The translations under genes and the position numbers were made by a program. Below are positions 59,675-64,000 of a stretch of 64,000 nt of DNA, piece after piece; position 1 is the first letter of the stretch, and each line of letters starts with the position of its first letter. The notes below the pieces were generated by a model. The model made no database searches. It was not told the origin of the DNA and saw nothing but the letters and a program-made list of their open reading frames with translations. Source of the DNA: an uncultured Clostridia bacterium (GTDB taxonomy: Bacteria; Bacillota; Clostridia; Oscillospirales; Acutalibacteraceae); assembly GCA_927362715.1 (NCBI GenBank), contig CAKMIX010000010.1, positions 19,782 to 83,781 on the forward strand, written 5' to 3'.

Positions 59675-60746
59675 GCTGGGGAGCCTTTTTGACGGGATAG
59701 GCGTTTTCCCTCTGGCGGCCTCCCGCTGCGGTATCCGTCCGGTGTGGGCCAGCGAGATTGAAAAAGCGCCGATCTCCATAACCAAAAGGCACTTTCCCGA
59801 TATGGCGCACTTGGGGGACATTACGAAGGTGGACGGCGGAAAAATCCCGCCTGTCCATGTGATAACCTTCGGCTCTCCCTGTCAGAACCTTTCTCTGATC
59901 GGCAACCGCTCCGGCCTTGCCGGGGCAAAATCCAGCCTGTTTTATCAGGCGTTTCGTATCATACAGGAAATGAGGGATGCCACTGATAACCTATATCCAG
60001 CTATCGCTGTTTGGGAAAACGTCATGGGAGCGTTTTCTACAAATGACCGGATGGATTTTAGAGCCGTCCTATCCGCCTTCTCGGACACCGAAGTTCCAAT
60101 GCCTCCTTCTGGAAGATGGGGAAACGCCGGAATGGTGCGAGGGGGAACGCCTGATGTGTGCTGGCGGCTCATGGACGCCCAGTATTGGGCAGGCTCCCGA
60201 AGGCTGGCGCGAAGGCAGCGAATTTTCATCGTGGCGGATTTTAGAGGCAAACGTGCCGCCGACATACTATTTAAGCCCCGTCCAATGCTCCCACTTCCTC
60301 CGCCTTGCCGAGAGGGCGGGCGGACCGCCGCCGAAGGAGATCGAACATCTTCTTTTGAAACAGGGCGGCAAATACCAGTCATCCACCCCTTTCAATGCTT
60401 CCGTATGCGGGGAGCGGCAAAAAGGCAGGAAGAAACCGCCTTCCGAAACAGCTTCGGATTACCAACTGACCCTTTTCCCACTCTTTTAGCCAGCGATGTG
60501 ACGCCCTTCGCCTTTTGGTACGAGGGCGACCCGGACGGCGGCTGTATCCGCTTCTTGACGGAAACGGAAAGCGAGCGGCTGATGGGGCTGCCGGAGGGCT
60601 GGACAAAGTACGGGGCGGACAGCGAGGAAATCCGGCCTCTGCAACGCTACAAGGCGTTGGGAAATGCGATTGCTCTCCCTTGCGCCGATTACATCATGGC
60701 CGGGATTTATGAAGTGCTGGCAGACAGGGTCGGAAAGGAGGATTGA
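59661..60746 (+). CDS. DNA (cytosine-5) methyltransferase
   Basis: The 361-residue enzyme has C5-methyltransferase motifs I (GSLFDGIGVFPLAA), IV (GSPCQNLS, catalytic Cys74), VI (VWENVMGAFS), VIII (ARRQRIFIVADF), IX-like (RFLTETESERLMGLPEGWT) and X (RYKALGNAIALPCADYI). It would protect the element from host restriction after transfer; no cognate endonuclease is seen. The region from motif VI to past motif VIII is also open in a second frame that encodes a protein-like sequence. Confidence 0.93.
   Translation: MPDIKLGSLFDGIGVFPLAASRCGIRPVWASEIEKAPISITKRHFPDMAHLGDITKVDGGKIPPVHVITFGSPCQNLSLIGNRSGLAGAKSSLFYQAFRIIQEMRDATDNLYPAIAVWENVMGAFSTNDRMDFRAVLSAFSDTEVPMPPSGRWGNAGMVRGGTPDVCWRLMDAQYWAGSRRLARRQRIFIVADFRGKRAADILFKPRPMLPLPPPCREGGRTAAEGDRTSSFETGRQIPVIHPFQCFRMRGAAKRQEETAFRNSFGLPTDPFPTLLASDVTPFAFWYEGDPDGGCIRFLTETESERLMGLPEGWTKYGADSEEIRPLQRYKALGNAIALPCADYIMAGIYEVLADRVGKED
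59977..60489 (+). CDS. Overlapping +1-frame gene inside the methyltransferase
   Basis: A 170-codon ORF lies wholly inside the methyltransferase gene in the +1 frame, with GAAATGAGGG just before its ATG. The product (MPLITYIQLSLFGKTSWERF, then PKFQCLLLEDGETPEWCEGERL, then ILEANVPPTYYLSPVQCSHFLRLAERAG) looks like a real protein. Its ILE-VP-YYLSP-C-LRRA-like core resembles small proteins encoded next to C5 methyltransferases in Clostridia phages and elements (from memory). Function is unknown. If real, about 480 nt carry two conserved proteins. Confidence 0.5.
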   Translation: MPLITYIQLSLFGKTSWERFLQMTGWILEPSYPPSRTPKFQCLLLEDGETPEWCEGERLMCAGGSWTPSIGQAPEGWREGSEFSSWRILEANVPPTYYLSPVQCSHFLRLAERAGGPPPKEIEHLLLKQGGKYQSSTPFNASVCGERQKGRKKPPSETASDYQLTLFPLF

Positions 60747-60750
60747 GCCC

Positions 60751-61464
60751 ATGTTTGAAGCCTATATAACCAACACGGCCCTGTACCCCATGATGGGGAT
60801 TGAGGTGGGAACAACGGTCCATTTCCCCACGACCACACAGGAGGTACAGGCCGCCCTTGCAAAAATCGGGATAGACGGAAAGCGGTACAGCGAAGTGTTT
60901 ATTACCAGCTTTGACAGCGATGTGCTGGGACTGTACGACTATCTGGACGAGTACGAGAACATCGACGAGCTGAACGAGCTGGGCCATGCCCTGCTGGAAG
61001 TACGGGACAAGGGCGGATTGGAAACCTTTGAGGCCGCTCTTGTCTTGGGAAAACACACGGGCAGCGTGAAGGACCTAATCAACCTGACGCAGAACCTTGA
61101 CCTCTACCGCTTTTACCCGGATATTTCCGATGATGAAGGGCTGGGCCATCTGTACGCCGACGAGCTGGGGACCATCGACATACCGGAGCACATTCAAGGC
61201 TACTTCGATTATGAGGCATACGGGCGGGATATGCGTATCAACGAGGGCGGCGTATTCGCTCCCGGCGGCTATGTGGCGGCGGACCCGGTTGGCTTCAAGG
61301 AGCATTACCACGGGACGCAGGACATACCGCCGGAACACCGGGTATTTGCCTATCCCGAAAAGGCCGAGCCCGTCCACTCCATTCTCGGCGCACTCAAACG
61401 GTTTCAAGAGGCCCCGCCCGTTCCGCAAAAGGACAAGGCGGGGCCTTCCCATGAGGAACGGTAA
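60751..61464 (+). CDS. ardA: ArdA antirestriction protein
   Basis: The 237-residue protein begins MFEAYITNTALYP and is acidic along its length, with LYDYLDEYENIDELNELGHALLE and LYADELGTIDIPEHIQGYFDYEAYGRDM, the ArdA core. ArdA mimics bent DNA and blocks type I restriction enzymes during conjugation. ATG at 60751 follows AAAGGAGG by 9 nt; the longer frame to 60664 overlaps the methyltransferase. A 23-nt hairpin follows the stop. Confidence 0.92.
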   Translation: MFEAYITNTALYPMMGIEVGTTVHFPTTTQEVQAALAKIGIDGKRYSEVFITSFDSDVLGLYDYLDEYENIDELNELGHALLEVRDKGGLETFEAALVLGKHTGSVKDLINLTQNLDLYRFYPDISDDEGLGHLYADELGTIDIPEHIQGYFDYEAYGRDMRINEGGVFAPGGYVAADPVGFKEHYHGTQDIPPEHRVFAYPEKAEPVHSILGALKRFQEAPPVPQKDKAGPSHEER

Positions 61465-61466
61465 GA

Positions 61467-61489
61467 CTTCGGGCCAACATGGCCCGAAG
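61467..61489 (+). repeat. Element hairpin 2
   Basis: Arms CTTCGGGCCA and TGGCCCGAAG with a 3-nt loop, 2 nt after the ardA stop. Confidence 0.85.
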
Positions 61490-61490
61490 C

Positions 61491-62528
61491 ATGAAGGAGG
61501 TGCATACCATCAACTATTACCCCATCAATGAAGGGGCCGCCCGCCGGGCAAAGGAAATGAACAGCTTTTCCGACTATAAGGAAGGGAGCGCAACGGCGGA
61601 ATACCGGGCAATGGTGGACAAGGCCGCAGCCATAGCCGAACAGCAAAAATCCCGGGTGGACCCCATGTACCATGAGAAGATCGACCATCTGTTAGACACC
61701 TACGCCCGCAAGCTGGCCGAAAACATGAACCAGGGCTTTGCCATTGACGCGAGGGTTCCCTCTGTGCTGATCGCCGGGCCTTCCAATTTCCCGGTGGGAA
61801 AGAAAGAAAAGCAGAACCGGGCGCGGGACAGCAACATGGAGGAATGGCGGCATATTCAAGGGCTGCTGGATAAGATACGCAGCACCGGCATGGGCGGTAT
61901 CAGCGCCGATGACCCGGCGGCCATTGAAAAGCTCCAGAAAAAGCTGGACGGGCTGGAACGCTCCCAGCTCATTATGAAGGAGGTCAACGCCTATTACCGC
62001 AAGCATGGCAAGCTGGACGGCTGTGCGCTGCTGTCGCCTGACCAGATCGAAAAGCTGAAAGCCAGCATGGCGTCAAGCTGGCGGAGCGACCCGAGTCCAT
62101 TTGAAAGCTACCAGCTTACCAACAACAACGCGGAGATCCGCCGGGTAAAGGCCCGTATCGAACAGCTTTCCAAACAGGCGCAGCGGGAGTTTTCCGGCTG
62201 GGAGTTTGACGGGGGCCGTGTGGAAATGAACCGGGAGGACAACCGCTTGCAGGTGTTCTTTGATGGAAAGCCTGACGCGGACACCCGGGCCGAGCTGAAA
62301 AGCAACGGCTTTCGCTGGGCTCCCAGCGTGGGCGCATGGCAGCGGCAGCTCACGGACAACGCCATCCGGGCGGCTGACCGTCTGGAATGTATCAAGCCGC
62401 TGTCCGGCGAAAAGCCCTCCCAGCTTCAAAAGAAGCCCTCTATCTTGCAGACCATGTGGGAACAGGGCGAAAAAGTCCAGACGGAGCCGGAAAAGAAAGC
62501 TCCGTCCGGCAGGGATGCCGAGCGGTAA
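61491..62528 (+). CDS. Conjugative-element protein, start codon uncertain
   Basis: The product of about 345 residues contains NYYPINEGAARRAKEMNSFSDY, RVDPMYHEKIDHLLDTYARKLAENMN and ELKSNGFRWAPSVGAWQRQLTDNA. This matches a conserved protein of Tn1549-like elements that I remember as beginning MNYYPINE. Here that Met position is ATC (61509-61511), 7 nt behind a perfect AAGGAGGT, while the in-frame ATGs at 61479 and 61491 lack a ribosome-binding site. Initiation at ATC or at an upstream ATG is therefore open. The C-terminal part resembles DNA-mimic or primase-associated modules but has no assigned role. Confidence 0.75.
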   Translation: MKEVHTINYYPINEGAARRAKEMNSFSDYKEGSATAEYRAMVDKAAAIAEQQKSRVDPMYHEKIDHLLDTYARKLAENMNQGFAIDARVPSVLIAGPSNFPVGKKEKQNRARDSNMEEWRHIQGLLDKIRSTGMGGISADDPAAIEKLQKKLDGLERSQLIMKEVNAYYRKHGKLDGCALLSPDQIEKLKASMASSWRSDPSPFESYQLTNNNAEIRRVKARIEQLSKQAQREFSGWEFDGGRVEMNREDNRLQVFFDGKPDADTRAELKSNGFRWAPSVGAWQRQLTDNAIRAADRLECIKPLSGEKPSQLQKKPSILQTMWEQGEKVQTEPEKKAPSGRDAER

Positions 62529-62529
62529 G

Positions 62530-62552
62530 CCTCGGGCCACATTGGCCCGAGG
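62530..62552 (+). repeat. Element hairpin 3
   Basis: Arms CCTCGGGCCA and TGGCCCGAGG with a 3-nt loop, 1 nt after the previous stop, followed by TTTT. Confidence 0.85.
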
Positions 62553-62619
62553 TTTTCTGTTGCCCCGGAGTGTACGGGGGCCTCCCGTCTACCGGGAGCC
62601 CTGACGGAAAGGAGGTTTT

Positions 62620-63090
62620 ATGCAGGAAGAAGTAAACCAAAAAACAGTTGCCCTTTCGATCAAGACGGCAAAGCTGACGGGAAAAGTGCTGGCCGCCGCT
62701 CTTGGCAAGGTGGTTCGGGCGCTGCAAAAGCACCACCGGAAGGCTCTGACCCCGCAGGGCCGCCAGAGCGTGAAAAAGCTGATGAACCACTACGGCGGTA
62801 AAAACGCCATGCAGTATGTGGGCGCGCCGAAGGATTTTGACCGGATAGCGAAGGAGTTCCATGTGGACTACGCTTTCCATAAAGTGAGCCCCGGCCATTA
62901 TCTGCTGTTCTTCAAAGCCAATCAGGCGGACGCCATCACGGCGGCCTTCCAGAAATACAGTACAAAGGTGCTGAACAAAGACCAGGACAAGACTTCTATC
63001 CTCGGCCAGCTCCGCAAGCTCACGGAGCAGATCAGGACAAAGCCGAAGGAGAAGCAGCGGACCAGAGAGGCGGTGAAGGACGGACGTTGA
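62620..63090 (+). CDS. PcfB-like (DUF3801) conjugation protein
   Basis: The 156-residue protein has the DUF3801/PcfB features QKTVALSIKTAKLTGKVLAAALGKV and KLMNHYGGKNAMQYVGAPKDFDRIAKEF with a basic C-terminus. PcfB helps the relaxosome dock with the coupling ATPase. GGAGG precedes the ATG. Its TGA stop lies in a TTGA overlap with the next gene. Confidence 0.87.
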   Translation: MQEEVNQKTVALSIKTAKLTGKVLAAALGKVVRALQKHHRKALTPQGRQSVKKLMNHYGGKNAMQYVGAPKDFDRIAKEFHVDYAFHKVSPGHYLLFFKANQADAITAAFQKYSTKVLNKDQDKTSILGQLRKLTEQIRTKPKEKQRTREAVKDGR

Positions 63091-64000
63091 GTGACAAGAT
63101 CAGAAAATATGTGCTCCCCAACCTGCCGTACCTCTTTGTGTTCTGGTTTTTCTCCAAAATTGGGACGGCCTACCGTATCGCGCCCGGCGCAGACTTCGGG
63201 ACAAAGCTCATGGGGATGCTCGACACCTTCCCCAAAGCCTTTGAAACCTACTGGCCGGGACTGGGCGGCATTGACCTGCTGGTGGGCCTCGCCGGTGCGG
63301 CTGGGGTGTATCTGCTGATACAGTCCAAAATCAAGCAGGCAAAGAAATTCCGGCGGGATGCGGAGTACGGCACCGCCCGCTGGGGAACAAAGGAGGATAT
63401 AAAGCCGTTTGTAGACCCCAAATTTCAGAACAATGTCATTCTGACCGGGACGGAGTTCCTTACCATGAACACACGCCCGAAGATACCCGCCAACGCCCGC
63501 AACCTGAACGCCTGCGTTATCGGCTCGTCCGGTTCGGGCAAAACAAGGTTCTGGCTGACCCCGCAGCTCCTTCAAGCCCATTCCTCGTATGTGGTGGTGG
63601 ACCCGAAGGGCGGCACCCTCGACCAATGCGGACGGTTCCTGCAACGGGAGAAATATAAGGTGCGGGTGTTCAATAGTATCGACTTCTCCAAATCCATGCA
63701 CTACAATCCGCTGGCCTACATCAAAACGGAAAGCGACGTGCTGAAATTCGTTACCGCCCTGATTGCCAACACCAAAGGCGACGGCAAGGAGGGCGACGAG
63801 TTCTGGACTAAAGCCGAAACCCTTTTGTACTGCGCCCTTGTGGCCTACATCGTATTTGAGGGGCCGGAGGAAGAACGCAACATGAATACGCTGGTGGAAA
63901 TGATAAACAGCATGGAAGTCCGGGAGGATGATGAAACCTTCAAAAACGCGGTGGACTATATGTTTGACGGGCTGGAGCGCCGGAGTCCCCAGCACTTCGC
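63087..64000 (+). CDS. VirD4/TraG coupling ATPase, 5' part
   Basis: The open frame runs off the window after 304 codons. It starts at TTG 63087 (LSDKIRKYVLPNLPYLF), overlapping the PcfB-like stop, with AAGGA upstream. Two N-terminal membrane segments precede KQAKKFRRDAEYGTARWGTKEDI, Walker A IGSSGSGKTRFWL (about residue 145-157) and YVVVDPKGGTLDQ. VirD4 proteins pump the relaxase-DNA complex to the mating channel. The rest of the transfer region should lie to the right. Confidence 0.92.
   Translation, partial: MSDKIRKYVLPNLPYLFVFWFFSKIGTAYRIAPGADFGTKLMGMLDTFPKAFETYWPGLGGIDLLVGLAGAAGVYLLIQSKIKQAKKFRRDAEYGTARWGTKEDIKPFVDPKFQNNVILTGTEFLTMNTRPKIPANARNLNACVIGSSGSGKTRFWLTPQLLQAHSSYVVVDPKGGTLDQCGRFLQREKYKVRVFNSIDFSKSMHYNPLAYIKTESDVLKFVTALIANTKGDGKEGDEFWTKAETLLYCALVAYIVFEGPEEERNMNTLVEMINSMEVREDDETFKNAVDYMFDGLERRSPQHF

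Overview
The window looks like chromosome from a GC-rich, anaerobic gut Clostridia-type Firmicute (Oscillospirales or Christensenellales-like). The basis is strong Shine-Dalgarno sites, consensus sigma-A promoters, tRNAs with encoded CCA, a sensory-type [FeFe]-hydrogenase locus, many intracellular glycosidases next to GPH-type sugar transporters, and a Tn1549-like conjugative element. The genus cannot be fixed from sequence alone.

Layout. 1-5.5 kb: an unknown C-terminal fragment, a GPH sugar symporter, a domain-permuted GH3 glucosidase, tRNA-Leu and a DUF3089 lipoprotein. 6-16.2 kb: a complete type I-C CRISPR-Cas locus in the order cas3-cas5c-cas8c(with internal cas11c)-cas7c-cas4-cas1-cas2, a leader with its own promoter, and an array of 28 clear repeats whose distal end is decaying. 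16.2-18.5 kb: a minus-strand run of small genes behind a promoter. It begins with a detached papain-fold (Tox-PL-like) domain and continues with short cassettes, most starting with the same leader module. Two of the cassettes are broken. 18.5-22.5 kb: an unknown acidic protein, a GH28 enzyme, tRNA-Arg/His/Gln with a duplicated tRNA 3' end, a dead MmcQ/YjbR gene and an XRE repressor.

22.5-27.2 kb (minus): a cell-wall operon with RodA/FtsW, an FHA protein, a second FtsW/RodA and a penicillin-binding protein. 27.3-29.7 kb: tsaE-tsaB-rpiB and upp. 29.7-37.5 kb: a secreted GH30, a uracil/hypoxanthine-DNA glycosylase-like protein, a LacZ-type GH2, a GNAT and a GH36 alpha-galactosidase. 37.8-40.6 kb: trkH-trkA potassium uptake. 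40.8-44.3 kb: a tightly coupled six-gene putative redox/hydrogen-sensing operon (DRTGG, HATPase, hydrogenase-like protein, TIGR04076, DRTGG, PHP).

44.3-56.7 kb: a host-glycan utilisation cluster with a GH101-like enzyme, GH95 and GH29 fucosidases, a DUF5696-like hydrolase, a GPH transporter with a 300-residue cytoplasmic tail, a GH18 with an F5/8-type domain and a membrane protein. 56.8-57.0 kb: tRNA-Ile2/Met and tRNA-Trp. From about 57.5 kb to the right edge is the left part of an integrative conjugative element: ParB-like protein, DUF4406, a C5 DNA methyltransferase with an overlapping second reading frame, ArdA, an element-specific protein, a PcfB-like protein and the start of a VirD4/TraG coupling ATPase. 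It also carries three matching 23-nt hairpins and one 162-nt hairpin.

Together the cell appears to import and cleave plant and host glycans intracellularly and to sense its redox state. It defends itself with type I-C CRISPR while hosting a conjugative element that carries its own anti-restriction tools.
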